Assembly: GCA_026168455.1 (NCBI GenBank)
Contig: CM047429.1
Location: 56,427,027 to 56,491,026 of the forward strand
Direction of reading: 5' to 3'
Source: Theocolax elegans
Taxonomy: Eukaryota > Arthropoda > Insecta > Hymenoptera > Cerocephalidae
DNA length: 64,000 nucleotides
Translations under genes and position numbers: made by a program
The notes under the pieces: generated by a model
What the model was told of the DNA's origin: nothing
Databases searched by the model: none
The model's input: only the letters and a program-made list of their open reading frames with translations
In this document: positions 49,501-62,800 of the stretch, piece after piece
Layout of the letters: each line of letters opens with the position of its first letter
Position numbering within the stretch: the stretch's first letter is position 1

Positions 49501-52500
49501 AAAAACTGTATAATCCAAAAATACGGTTATGTGCGATAATTGCGACATTTACATAAGGCACTTAAAAATCAAAAAAACACCCCTGCGCTGAATTAAAATC
49601 AACCTCAAAAGATGTTAATTCAGTTGGTTAATAGTTCCATGTCCATCTGGATTCGAAAAAAACGTGCAAACGATCTTTTATAAGCTTAGAACCTTAGGGG
49701 TTGCTTTCACCCTACTCATATTTACCCAAAAATATCGTCAATTAAGGGTGGCGCTGAATTAAAAATATTTCCCCGGATTAGTATTCATGTTTCCTTTCGA
49801 CTAATGTCCTTTAGGCCAGTGAGAAAACGTGCAAAAGTTGTACAATCCAAAAATACGGTTATGTGCAATAATTGCGGCATTTAAATAAGGCACTTAAAAA
49901 TCAAAAAAACACCCCTGCGCTGAATTAAAATCAAACTTAAAAGATTTTAATTCAGTTGGTTTACAGTTCTATGTCCATCTGGATCCGATAAAAACGTGCA
50001 ATTGATCTTTTATAAGCTTATAACCTTAGGGGTTGCTTTCACCCTACTCATATTTACCCCCAAAAATCGTCAATTAAGGGTGGCGCTGAATTAAAAATCA
50101 TATCCCCGGATAAGTATTCATGTTTTCTTTTGACTAATGTCATTTGGGCCAGTGAGAAAACGTGCAAAAATTGTATAATCCAAAAATCCCGTTATGTGCA
50201 ATAATTGCGGCATTTACATTAGGCACGTAAATATCAAAAAAGCACCCTTGCGCTGAATTAAAATTAAACTTAAAAGATGTTTATTCAGTTGGTTTACAGT
50301 TCTATGTTCCCCATCTGGATCCGAAAAAACGTGCAATCGATCTTTTATAAGCTTATAACCTTAGGGGTTGCTGTCACCCTACTCATATTTACCCATAAAT
50401 ATCGTCAATTAAGGGTGGCGCTGAATTAAAAATCATTTCCCCGGGATTAGTATTCGTGTTTCCTTTCGACTAATGTCCTTTGCGGCCAGTGGGAAAACGT
50501 GCAAAAGTTGTATAATCCAAAAATACGGCTTATGTGCCATAATTGCGACATTTTACATTAATCACTTAAAAATCAAAAACCTGAATTAAAAATCATTTCC
50601 CGGATTAGCATTTATGTTTTCTTTTGACTAATGTCATTTGGGCCAGTGAGAAAACGTTCAAAAATTGTATAATCCAGAAATACAGTTATGTGCAATAATT
50701 GCGACATTTACATTAGGTACTTCAAAATCAAAAAAACACCCTTGCGCTGAATTAAAATCAACCTCAAAAGATGTTAATTCAGTTGGTTAACAGTTCTATG
50801 TCCATCTGGATTCGTAAAAAACGTGCAAACGATCTTTTATAAGCTTAGAACCTTAGGGGTTGCTTTCACCCTACTCATATTTACCCAAAATATCGTCAAT
50901 TAAGGGTGGCGCTGAATTAAAAATCATTTCCCCGGATTAGTATTTATGTTTTCTTTTGACTAATGTCATTTGGGCTAGTGAGAAAACGTGCAAAAACTGT
51001 ATAATCCAAAAATACGGTTATGTGCGATAATTGCGACATTTACATAAGGCACTTAAAAATCAAAAAAACACCCTGCGCTGAATTAAAATCAACCTCAAAA
51101 GATGTTAATTCAGTTGGTTAATAGTTCCATGTCCATCTGGATTCGAAAAAAACGTGCAAACGATCTTTTATAAGCTTAGAACCTTAGGGGTTGCTTTCAC
51201 CCTACTCATATTTACCCAAAAATATCGTCAATTAAGGGTGGCGCTGAATTAAAAATCATTTCCCCGGATTAGTATTTATGTTTTCTTTCGACTAATGTCC
51301 TTTAGGCCAGTGAGAAAACGTGCAAAAGTTGTACAATCCAAAAATACGGTTATGTGCAATAATTGCGGCATTTAAATAAGGCACTTAAAAATCAAAAAAA
51401 CACCCCTGCGCTGAATTAAAATCAAACTTAAAAGATTTTAATTCAGTTGGTTTACAGTTCTATGTCCATCTGGATCCGATAAAAACGTGCAATTGATCTT
51501 TTATAAGCTTATAACCTTAGGGGTTGCTTTCACCCTACTCATATTTACCCCCAAAAATCGTCAATTAAGGGTGGCGCTGAATTAAAAATCATATCCCCGG
51601 ATAAGTATTCATGTTTTCTTTTGACTAATGTCATTTGGGCCAGTGAGGAAAACGTGCAAAAATTGTATAATCCAAAAATCCCGTTATGTGCAATAATTGC
51701 GGCATTTACATTAGGCACGTAAATATCAAAAAAGCACCCTTGCGCTGAATTAAAATTAAACTTAAAAGATGTTAATTCAGTTGGTTTACAGTTCTATGTC
51801 CATCTGGATCCGAAAAAACGTGCAATCGATCTTTTATAAGCTTATAACCTTAGGGGTTGCTGTCACCCTACTCATATTTACCCATAAATATCGTCAATTA
51901 AGGGTGGCGCTGAATTAAAAATCATTTCCCCGGATTAGTATTCGTGTTTCCTTTCGACTAATGTCCTTTGGGCCAGTGGGAAAACGTGCAAAAGTTGTAT
52001 AATCCAAAAATACGGTTATGTGCAATAATTGCGACATTTACATTAATCACTTAAAAATCAAAAAAACACGCTTGCGCTGAATTAAATTCAACCTCAAAAG
52101 ATGTTAATTCAGTTGGTTAACAGTTCTATGTCCATCTGGATTCGAAAAAAACGTGCAAACGATCTTTTATAAGCTTATAACCTTAGGGGTTGCTTTCACC
52201 CTACTCATATTTACCCACAAATATCGTCAATTAAGGGTGGCGCTGAATTAAAAATCATTTTCCCGGATTAGCATTTATGTTTTCTTTTGACTAATGTCAT
52301 TTGGGCCAGTGAGAAAACGTTCAAAAATTGTATAATCCAGAAATACAGTTATGTGCAATAATTGCGACATTTACATTAGGTACTTCAAAATCAAAAAAAC
52401 ACCCTTGCGCTGAATTAAAATCAACCTCAAAAGATGTTAATTCAGTTGGTTAACAGTTCTATGTCCATCTGGATTCGTAAAAAACGTGCAAACGATCTTT

Positions 52501-53246
52501 TATAAGCTTAGAACCTTAGGGGTTGCTTTCACCCTACTCATATTTACCCAAAATATCGTCAATTAAGGGTGGCGCTGAATTAAAAATCATTTCCCCGGAT
52601 TAGCATTTATGTTTTCTTTTGACTAATGTCATTTGGGCCAGTGAGGAAAACGTTCAAAATTGTATAATCCAGAAATACAGTTATGTGCAATAATTGCGAC
52701 ATTTACATTAGGTACTTCAAATCAAAAAAACACCCTTGCGCTGAATTAAAATCAACCTCAAAAGATGTTAATTCAGTTGGTTAACAGTTCTATGTCCATC
52801 TGGATTCGTAAAAAACGTGCAAACGATCTTTTATAAGCTTAGAACCTTAGGGGTTGCTTTCACCCTACTCATATTTACCCAAAAATATCGTCAATTAAGG
52901 GTGGCGCTGAATTAAAAATCATTTCCCCGGATTAGTATTTATGTTTTCTTTTGACTAATGTCATTTGGGCCAGTGAGAAAACGTGCAAAAATTGTATAAT
53001 CCAAAAATACAGTTATGTGCAATAACTGCGACATTTACATTAGGCACTTAAAAATCAAAAAAACACCCTTGCGCTGAATTAAAATCAACCCTAAAAGATG
53101 TTAATTCCGTTGGTTAACAGTTTTGTGTCTATCTGGATTCGGAAAAAACGTGCAAACGATTTTTTATTAGCACAGAGCGTTAGGGGTTGCTTTTTTGCAC
53201 TTTTATTTACCCCCAAAAATTCGTCTATTAAGGGTTGCGCTGAATT
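46555..53246 (-). repeat. Right arm: about 20 tandem 332-bp units in reverse orientation
   Basis: The same unit as the left arm, reverse-complemented. GGGTGGCGCTGAATT marks recur about every 330 bp from 46770 to 53240. One junction, near 50577-50581, drops about one 166-bp monomer and changes the phase. Segments at about 48230-48740 and 50300-50580 carry clustered one-base indels. Confidence 0.9.
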
Positions 53247-53521
53247 AAATGTCAATTGATTTGATTCTGCATGAAATTATCTTTATAAGGATATTAGTTT
53301 GGTTGCATAAAGAACGTGCAAAGATGCTTTTTTTGTATGTTTTCTTATTAATCTGCCTATTAGCAACCCTTAACTTTGAGATTTAATATCTCGGCTTCCC
53401 CTCAAGTGACGGTACCGAATTTTTTTTTAAAATGCTTGTTTTTTTGTCTAGAATATGATAGTATTACTTTCAGAGGTTCGTTTTTCTAGGCCGAAATACA
53501 TTATCCGTGGGCATTCTCCTT
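53247..53521 (-). repeat. Right terminal inverted repeat of the foldback
   Basis: Reverse complement of 42433-42707, with two or three differences by eye, for example at the ATGTCAAAG/ATCTCAAAG position. Confidence 0.85.
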
Positions 53522-53621
53522 GTAAATAAATAACGAAAAGCACAAAATTACGCTAAGCATGTAGTTTTTTGTGTAAACTCTGACATACCCTTAATCATTT
53601 TATAAATTCAAATTCTATTAA

Positions 53622-53828
53622 GAGGACGCCGAACAGGCATGCTCACCGACTTTTACAGATTCAAACTTTACAACGCGAATTTTTAATTTTTTAAAATTGT
53701 ATGAGTTGTCCCCGCTAGCTTTTATCAAAACCTAGTGGGGACAACTCATAAAATTACAAAAAAATAAAAACTCCCGGTGTAAAGTTTGAATCCATAAATG
53801 TCGGTAAGCATGACTGTTCGGCGTCCTC
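53622..53828. mobile_element. 207-bp TTAA-flanked hairpin MITE
   Basis: Inverted ends begin GAGGACGCCGAACAG and extend about 50 bp with few mismatches. The interior continues the hairpin (ATGAGTTGTCCCCGCTAG facing CTAGTGGGGACAACTCAT), so nearly the entire element can fold on itself. TTAA flanks both ends exactly (53618-53621 and 53829-53832), the signature of TTAA-specific transposition such as piggyBac. No coding capacity. Confidence 0.85.
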
Positions 53829-53832
53829 TTAA

Positions 53833-55627
53833 TATAGTTAATGTTTCTCAATAAAACATAATCGAGCTAGAATGGTAATATTATAGAATTTAGTAAGTTA
53901 ACAGTTATAGATAAAGTGTTATGGAAGTAAAGTTAAAAGTAAAATTGAAAAAATGTATTACTTTTCTATTTACCGGCCTGCATTAATAAATAAAGAAAAT
54001 AAGTAACTTTCATGATGATATAAGCATTTTTAAAAGTAAGTCCTAAATGTGCAAACATTTTTCGTTGTAACAATACGTTACAGATTACAACTCGTAAATT
54101 TAATTCTATTACCACATTTATAATAATCCGCGCAGTATGTCTTATTAACAGTTTTTTCGTCTTTATTTTCTTGTAACCAACTATTATGAATAATGCTAAA
54201 GTATACCCCATAATATATTTAATAAAATGATTAAAATGTGCAAACTGTACAGCAAACTTTAATGGTTCGAAATGTGAAAAATTAATTAAACTACAACAAT
54301 AGATTTTACTTGTAACGAAAGGAAGTTGGTCATTATTGATGAACAAGAAAATAACTTTACTATACTTAATTTCGATAGATTTAAATCGAACCTCATCAGG
54401 CATAATCAATTTGTCGTATAAATTAAAATATTATATTCGTAGTAACACTGATAGATTTTACTACCGTGATGTTTAAAACGCTCAAGGCCCATTTGATTTT
54501 CACATACATAGTCAACGTGCTCGTCCGATCAGAAATTCAAACACAAGGCCCATACCATCACGGGCGCATATACGCTCAAAATCCTTATGTGTTCCGTAGC
54601 CCGCACAAACAACGAACCTCATGCCAATCTGCCTATAACGAATGTATAACCTACTCATAACGTTATATATATGCTTTTCTACCGTCAAGCCGGAAACTGT
54701 GGCTTTTCCCACCGGTATTTTCCCAGCCGAAAACTAGGCTCCGAATTGAGGATTCGTAAAAAAAAGAGAACTTTGCTCCTAATTATTATTATCGTGCGAA
54801 CTTAAAGCCGCGTAATTAGACTTCCGTCTGCTAGTGGCTCACTTCTATAGTTACCTCTCCCATCCCCCCCCCCATTTTTCCCCCTCTTACCCTCTCTCTC
54901 TCTCTTTCCTTCTCTCTTCCTCTATGCGTTACTCATTCGCTCTCTGACTTTCAAAAGCTTCTTTTAATTTCCGCAAATGTGCATCTGAAATATGCCTTTT
55001 TTTTTTAAAACTTTTTACTTCGTGATAAACGAGAAATTTAACACCGCTGTGGACAGAGTTTTCCACTAATTTTCTAGTTAATTGTTTCAATGTTTCTTTA
55101 AAGAATAATTCAACAATTTTGTGCCTCTGTAGGATTGTTTAATTAATTCAATTTTTTGATCCTGGAGTAATTGTGCAGTTTAATGCTACACCGCTGCTGT
55201 GTAAGAAAGCGGCATTGTCAATTAGTAAACAATATAAAGTACATTAATATTAAGTATCTTTATAGAGTTCTTTTTCAATAATACTATTTTTCAAAACTAT
55301 ATTATTTGAATATGCTTTTACTTATAATCAGAGATTGTTTGAAATTTTATAATTCATATTTAAGATGAAAATAACAGCGAATAAATCTCTAAAAAGGTTC
55401 AAAGCTCGGTAAATAAAACAAAAAAAAATTGATCCATATATATATATATATAGGTCTTCGCGTATACGTACAACCAAAACTTATTTTCATCATTACAAGT
55501 TTCTTGTAAATGTATATTTTGGTATGTATAGTAAATAAATCTGTACGTCACCACACTTAAAATACAACCACAAATTGCGAAGTAACTCGAACTATAAAAC
55601 AGAAAATTGGTTACATAACGCAGGGCT

Positions 55628-55663
<36 letters not shown>

Positions 55664-58600
55664 TGTATATACTGAAAACCAGGTCAAATAAGTTCTCTTA
55701 ATTAATTCCAGCAAAATAAATAGGAAGATATAACTTTATTTCAGATAAAAAAATGGTACAAGTTAATAAAGTTATCTAAATCTTTATCCAGAATAGAGGA
55801 AAATAAGTAATTTGATTAACCGCTGTCGTCGTTTCACTCGCAATGTCAATTTAACGAAATTTTAAATAGTCTTATTTTCGGAACCAGGTGAATTTACCCA
55901 AGTACGTTGATTGCGTTATGTAATAAGGTACGAGGAAAGAAAGAGAAATATTTGTGGGATAGCACACGAATACATGGAGAGCCCGAGGTTTATAAGTAGG
56001 AAAAGTGGAGTCGGTGGTGGAAGGAACACCTATATACCTATGTGTATAGGTACCTACAAGAGAGAGAGAGAAAGAGGCGCCTGGTGTGTTACATTCGTCT
56101 GGCCAAGAACTAATTTCATTTAAACTTTGTAACTGAGATCGATAGGCGCGGCTGATTGCCACTCTCTTTGAGAACTGCGGCGGTTCCCTCGCATCTCCCC
56201 TATTCCTCCGGTATTTTTTTTTTGTTTGCTTAACACATTACACGTACTCGCGTATTTTGGATTCTTTTTGCGTTTTATCATTCCCCAAACTGACCTGTCT
56301 AACTATCCTGAATTAGTGAATAAAATACCTTCTCTCAATTCTTTCTTTTGTTGGAATGGGGACAAATATAGAATTTTCGTAGAAAAATGATAATTAGATA
56401 TGTAATAAGTGACAATAAGTATATAAAATTATTTCTGTTAGAAAATTCGTGTATAATTTAATTAGTGTATTACAATACAACTAGATGTACAGAAATGTAT
56501 CTTAATTAGAAAACTGCGTGACGGTAAAAATTCAATAAATTTCTAAGTAATAACTGTAGAAAAATAATACAGAGAAAGAAATATACAATTGCTTATCTTA
56601 TTATATAACTTTCTTATGAGCTGCACTCGAGATGTAAATAAACGAGATAAATATTTGTATTTTATAACGAATTTATACGTACAGTGTAATAAAAAATGTA
56701 TATTCTCGGCTCCACAAATTCTTCAAACGTTTTAGATCTATTTACTTTTTCAACTTAAACTGTAAAATGTAAATTTGAGCTTATGTATATTCTAAATTTA
56801 AAGTTCAGGATCTTTAAGTAATGTGGTTTTTCTACTAGATAGATTTTGACTAGCGTAGCCCAAAAGATAGCAGTAGCAGCTTTCATGAATTTATTTTCTT
56901 CGTCAAGAGATTAAGAAGGTAAAAAATAAGTTTTTATTCTTTTACCTCTTTTAAACAAAAAGCAATTTCGCTTGCGTCACCTTTCTTTGAGTTTTCGCGT
57001 ACAAATCTTATTTTTTTCAAACTTTACTTTCAAATTAAAACTGATTTAGAGATCTTTTTAGACACTTGCATTTCCTTTATTTCCTTATAATGTTGTTTAT
57101 TTTATTTATTGAGATGTGTGGCGCGAGACTTATGGCGATCTAATGCGCTGTAAGCTACTGAACTATTCAGCGACTATGCGAAATTTTAGTAACTCTTCAT
57201 CACTCCTCTTATAAAATTTTGTGAAACATTCAACTTCTACGACTGCTCTTGAACATAATAATTTACGATTTGTGAATAAATTTTCGTATACAATTTAATG
57301 TAAAATACGTTTTAAGATTGTAAATTAAAAATGTTGCGATTCTTTATACAGCTTCTACTTTGTAAATATAAAAAAATTAAAACCATATTTTAGTGTACAA
57401 TTTATTCGGTAGGTAATGCACACAAATCATGAATTTATATATACACATTACACAAATTATACAAGGACGAAGTTCAGTACTTTTCTATTGACTTATTCAC
57501 ATGTTTTCTAGTTTCAATTTGCATGCTGCAGATGTGTCGATTAATACGATTAAGAAAGTTGTTCTGAGAGTCCAAATTTATTCCGAAAACTTATTTTACC
57601 CGCAACTAAAATAATTTGAATACGAAATAAAAAAAAATGATGGTAAGTCAAAATGAGAAAGTACATTTCAAAGCATTTGGCGTGTAATATAATTCCTCAC
57701 AAAAAGGAGGTCTAATTCCAAGTACCTGTTTATTCCCTTTTACAAAACCCGCGATATGAAGCTTAGTTGAGAATCGCAGCAATTATATAGAGTCACCATG
57801 CCGGTAGAGATTTGTAACGCAGAAGCGGAATTTATAATCAGATTGAATATTCATTAACCCATGAGAATATTGGGTACGTGTATTTAAAATCTTTCACATT
57901 GATAATGAGGATATGTCTAAAATCTATACACGTATCTACTCCTACATATGTATACTATATATGATATCATACTGTATAAATTTAAAGGACCTATTTGTAT
58001 TCATTCGACGCCCTTTATTGCTTAACATACATATATATATATACACATATATATATACACACACATACAAATAAGTACTTCAGATTTTGCAAACGCCTTT
58101 TTAAAAACTTTTATATATTTGGGAACTTCTTTTTTTTTATTTTCATTAAACGCTTTTTTACTCTTTCACGCGGAAGCTTTTCCGGACTTGTATAAAAACG
58201 ATATTCCATGGACGTTTCTATCACATGGAGGAACTTTGAATTTATGAAATGCTGTTTTATATACATACGGCAAATCCGATCAGCTTGACATAATTATTTT
58301 TGAAATATTTTCCTCGGTATCACGTGTATGTGTGCGCAAAAGCTCTTGTAGTTTAAAAACTCCTCTTAATTATGAAAATTTGAAAATTTTATTCAACTTT
58401 TTCACGGTACCAAGTGTCGTCATTTTAAAAATAACCCTTATTTTAATGTAACGCGTAATTTCGCACTTTCATTTTCTAACGCTCCGTTTCTCATAAGCGT
58501 GATGTAGATAGTTCATATAAGCTCACGGTACAATGTTTTGAAAAGATATCCCTACATGACGATAATATTTTAATACTTAGAAAACATTGGGTTGACAGTA

Positions 58601-59320
58601 ATGTATTCTTTTGTTTTAATAAACAATTTTTAGTCAAACTTATTCTACTGCTATTCCTCTGTTTAGCAATAGCCTACATCATTTCATGTTTATACTAAAC
58701 ATTTTATAAACATATAATATATATTTTATATAATTATAATTATGAAATAATGCAGTTAATGAATTGTATGTAAATGAGTATTAGTACTTTAGCTGGTAAA
58801 AATTTTTCTTGTTTTAATCCTCATTTAACGATCCTTTAGTAACGATAAATAGATAGTGATTTTGACGTTATATACAACGTTAATCTTGTAAATTATACCC
58901 TGATTTATTAAGCACATTGCGTGGGGAAAAATTAGCTTATTCTCACAAAATTCTCACGTAATTCATTAGTTCCAAATGTTTGGTTTTACATAGAACGTAA
59001 GCTCCCTAAACTGGTATATTTCTTCATTGTCATTGTAAGCAATTTTTCTGGAAAACTGTTGACATTATTATTACTTATTTGAAACACAAAATGCCCAAAG
59101 AAATAGCAGATGATTTTCAATAAAGATTGAGAAAAAATAAATTACAAGCATTACAGCATAGTTATACAATCGGAATTTGTCATAAATAAAAGATGAATCT
59201 CCCCTCGAAGGAAAGAAAACATAATGCGTTTTAAATGCCAGGGAAGAATATGTATAAAATACAAGGGGATAAATAAAATAAAAAAAAGTACTGTACAGTA
59301 AACCTGAAAGGTCACGAACC
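53833..59320. other. Intergenic or intronic DNA
   Basis: AT-rich. A pyrimidine-rich tract lies at 54853-54925 with (CT)n, an (AT)n tract at 55439-55452, a long (TA)n at 55630-55660 and (GA)n at 56060-56075. The 147-codon frame at 53966-54409 (minus) is the longest here, but its translation is Ile/Lys/Phe-rich and resembles nothing I know; treated as a chance ORF. Confidence 0.45.
55630..55660. repeat. (TA)n microsatellite
   Basis: About 15 AT dinucleotides. Confidence 0.92.
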
Positions 59321-59800
59321 GACTTAAGAACGGAAGTGAGAGCAGCACTGCGTGACGACGTACTCCTCTTGTCTTCCTTGGTAACATGTTTCCCATGCGT
59401 CAAGAGAATTCCCCCTTCTTATTTCTATCTTCGCGGATCGCGCACCTCCTCAATTATCGCCCGAGCGTCCTTTGAAAAATGCAAGGGGGAGATGAACCGG
59501 TAATCTAATTCACAGGGCATTAGAGGCGTGCGAGTTACGTTAGAGTGCGAGCTCCCTAGAGATTTCGAGCTACACACCGGTGGTGCGCAGGTGACGACAG
59601 GTGCATGTACGCTTGAGCTATACCACCTTTCTCTCCTTGTCATATTACGTACGCCGTAAGGAACGTAACATTCGCGTACACCGACTGACGCATCATCCAC
59701 GGATTTTTTTAAAAGGTTCATTTCTTTTCTTACTTCCCCTTGTGCGCGTGCAATCTATACGTGTATGTAGACTTTTATACCATCTCCTTGGGTAAGTGAA
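59320..59800. other. CpG-richer patch ending in a splice-donor-like sequence
   Basis: G+C rises between about 59330 and 59660. CTTGG/GTAAGT at about 59787-59797 is a close match to the donor consensus on the plus strand. Possible untranslated exon or promoter; no protein similarity on either strand. Confidence 0.3.
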
Positions 59801-62800
59801 AAGATGAAACATGGACTATATATATATGTATGCTACTCTTTCGCGGAATTTCCCCGAGTTTGAGGAACGCTGCATTAAAACTTGTTTATATATGCGGGTA
59901 AGCTTTTTCAAAAAGTTTACTACGTATATACTCTCATTTTCATCTTCATTTACTGAGTAATTCACTTATTCTGATAAGAATCATAGATCTTTGCAAATGA
60001 TTTAACTAGATCAATCGTTTAAATTTCCGAAATTTCATAAATTTATTTATAAACATATTTTATACGGGTTATACGTTATATATTTTTACTGAATTTTCGC
60101 AATATTTTATCCGTGTAATAATAAATATGAGAATTAATAAATAATTGGATATTGGCATTGATTTAATAAATCATGGTGACGTGCATGTACGTATAAATAT
60201 GGGGTTGTAACTTTTACTTTTATACAAAAGTATAGAATCGATATATTTAAAAATTAATTTCGGTTTGTACGAACACACGATTGTATTCAACAGAAATATT
60301 ATTTATTCTAATTATACAATCACTCCTTACTTAAATTTATTTCACCAATAATGAAAATTTAATAATGAGTATAAAAAAATACACAGTTTGGAATAAACGG
60401 GAAATTATAATATATATTTTTAAAATTCACTTTATAAATAAATGTTATTCTTTTAATTCGAAAAACATTTACTGCAGTTGAAATTGCGCGTTTCATTAAC
60501 ATCGTGAAAATTAATTAATTTTATAAAATTTGAATAATACTAATATTGTAAATAATGTAGTCGTCCGCGTGAAATAATGTCACGCATAAATATACATTAA
60601 CAAACAAATTCTTTTAAACAATTATTCCGATAACTTATCCAGTGAAAAAAAAAATGTGCGGTTTATACGCAACGAAAAATCGTTTGTCACACAATTTTAA
60701 ACTTTAATAAATACACATTTTGGTTCGTCAAGTCGAAAATTTTAATACAAAATCTAAAGCACCTTTTATATAATAGGCAATATAAACCGTGAATCCAATT
60801 TAATTTGAATGCGTTCTATACATCTGAAAATCCAATATAATTACGTTTTGGTTTCACCGTTGAACGAGTCAACGTAGAGATCGCGCGGTGGTAACAAAAA
60901 AAAAACCAAGCGAGGAACGAGCTATCGTTAATTTGATACCGCATTGTTGATTCTTTATATATCAAGAAGATAAACCGCAACAAACGCAGAACGATCATAA
61001 TAGCTCGTCATTATTTAGATGATATATACATGTCCGTGTATATAGATATACGTGTGTACGGCTCGTTTGGGTCCCTCCACAGTGTCTCTCGCGTTCCGTG
61101 AAGCGAGCGCGAGAGCGAAAGCCCGCACCTCTGTGCCGCAGTCCCTCTGCAGCCTATATATGCATGCATTTAATTGGCGCCCAACATCCGCGTAAACCGG
61201 CAAGGATACACATCTATTTACACTTATGTGACCTTATCAAAATTACGAGTCATTTTAACAATAATTTCATGCTTCCCTACTCGTAAAAATAGTTAACCTT
61301 CCTACTAATTAAGATTGATTGTATATAGAAATCGATTGTAAGTCTTGGTAAACATTTGCTTTTCGTTATGAATATCCAGAAGCTTTCCAGATTCTTATTA
61401 GTTATTAGTGAACAAATAAAATGTATATATAATATTAACTAAATCATATACGATTTAATGTTTCGGTGAAATAATTTTGACTCGTATATTAAGACATATA
61501 TATTAATTTTATTTGTGCCACTACGAAAATGTGGGTTTGATATACTTATAAACATCGAAATATTTTCTCGGCATACGATGATTTCATTAACTATTATATA
61601 TCTATCTTTGATCTCGTGAAATAAACGTGATAACAAGAACTGACGACTTGGAAATGTATCTATTGACTACAAGTACGCGCTCAATATTAATAATTGGATA
61701 TATTATTTCATTTAATAACGTTTAATTTAAAAAAATGTACAATTTTCTGTATTACCATAAAGAAAATCTTTTAGAATGATTATAATCTATAATTACCTGG
61801 TGCTAGATTCACGGTTGGAATAAATAAACCCTGGGAAACGTATATTTACATGATGGACATTTGTAATTAAGTTTTTAATTCCTTAATCGTTATAAACCAT
61901 TCTATCAAAATCAACGGTAATAATTATAATGATTTTATTTAAACAAAATTAATTTTGTTAAGTTAAACGTGCTAATCGTTTATTTCACTCGCAATAATAT
62001 ATTTTTAAATTAATTTACAAATTTACGCATGAAAATGCTTTTATATTTTTGTTTTGCATTGATGAACTTTTTACAAAGATATTTTATTGGATTGAAATTC
62101 TACGGTAATGTAATGATAATACCTATACACGCGTAAAGGAATATGTAGGAATTTAACAAAACTTGTTGTTTTTTTTGTACCCTATTTTACTGCAATTGAG
62201 TTTTCAAATACTTAATTGAAAACGTATAAAAGATAAACCTTCGAATCACGATACATTTACAGTAAGGTAAAAATTTATAAAGATTCATCGTGTATTTTTT
62301 CTTATACAACGATAGCTTCGCTATTACGCATAAAAATTCATCCGAAAACGAGAACGTTCCTTTTTATATATAAATTCAGAAATACTAATAATCAAATTTC
62401 TATCTGAGAAGAAGAGGCGACGCCTCGAAAATTGAAAGCAGTTGTTTTGCGAGACCGCGATATTCGGGCTTTAAGAATTCAGGAAAGTGAATGCGGCACT
62501 CCGCGCGCGGTAAACTTTATCTCTACAAGATTGCCCCTTTTCCTCATCCTCCTACTCCTCCGCTCTCACCGCGATTTTTGCAAAACAAAACTCGGAAAAA
62601 CAGGCTTGCCCAATACATCTCCAAGTATGCGCAGCATGCGAAAACATAAAACTTAACTTCCCTCCACCCTTGCATATATATATACATATGTATATACATA
62701 CACAATGTCTGTGTGTATATATATATACGTGGAAGCGAATACCGGGGGAAAAGCGAAGGCACGTACTTTAGGGTACGACCGAAAGGTCCAATTACCGACG

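Larger units (their letters stand above)
42433..53521. mobile_element. Giant foldback element with satellite-like arms
   Basis: An 11.1-kb inverted structure. The ends, AAGGAGAATGCCC at 42433 and its reverse complement ending at 53521, open about 275-bp inverted repeats that I compared by eye and find nearly identical (two or three differences). Inside, both arms are tandem arrays of a 332-bp unit in opposite orientation, around a short unique loop. No open frame of 60 codons or more was found anywhere in it. The form resembles foldback (FB-type) elements with internally repetitive inverted ends, but I do not recognise the ends as any named superfamily and no clear target-site duplication is visible. 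Confidence 0.8.

Noticed and set aside
42433..53521. Considered a CRISPR-like array, because of regular repeats
   Set aside because: The genome is eukaryotic, the repeats are contiguous 332-bp units without unique spacers, and the arms are inverted.
42421..53540. AATAAATA on both sides of the foldback as a target-site duplication
   Set aside because: The matching words do not sit flush with the inverted ends and the flanks are low-complexity AT, so the match is likely chance.
54230..54275. GGTTCGAAA as a tRNA or SINE B box
   Set aside because: No A box at a suitable distance upstream and no cloverleaf can be drawn.
53966..54409. 147-codon minus-strand frame
   Set aside because: Longest host-side frame, but Ile/Lys/Phe-rich with no motif I know; consistent with chance in AT-rich DNA. 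Transcript data would be needed to reconsider.
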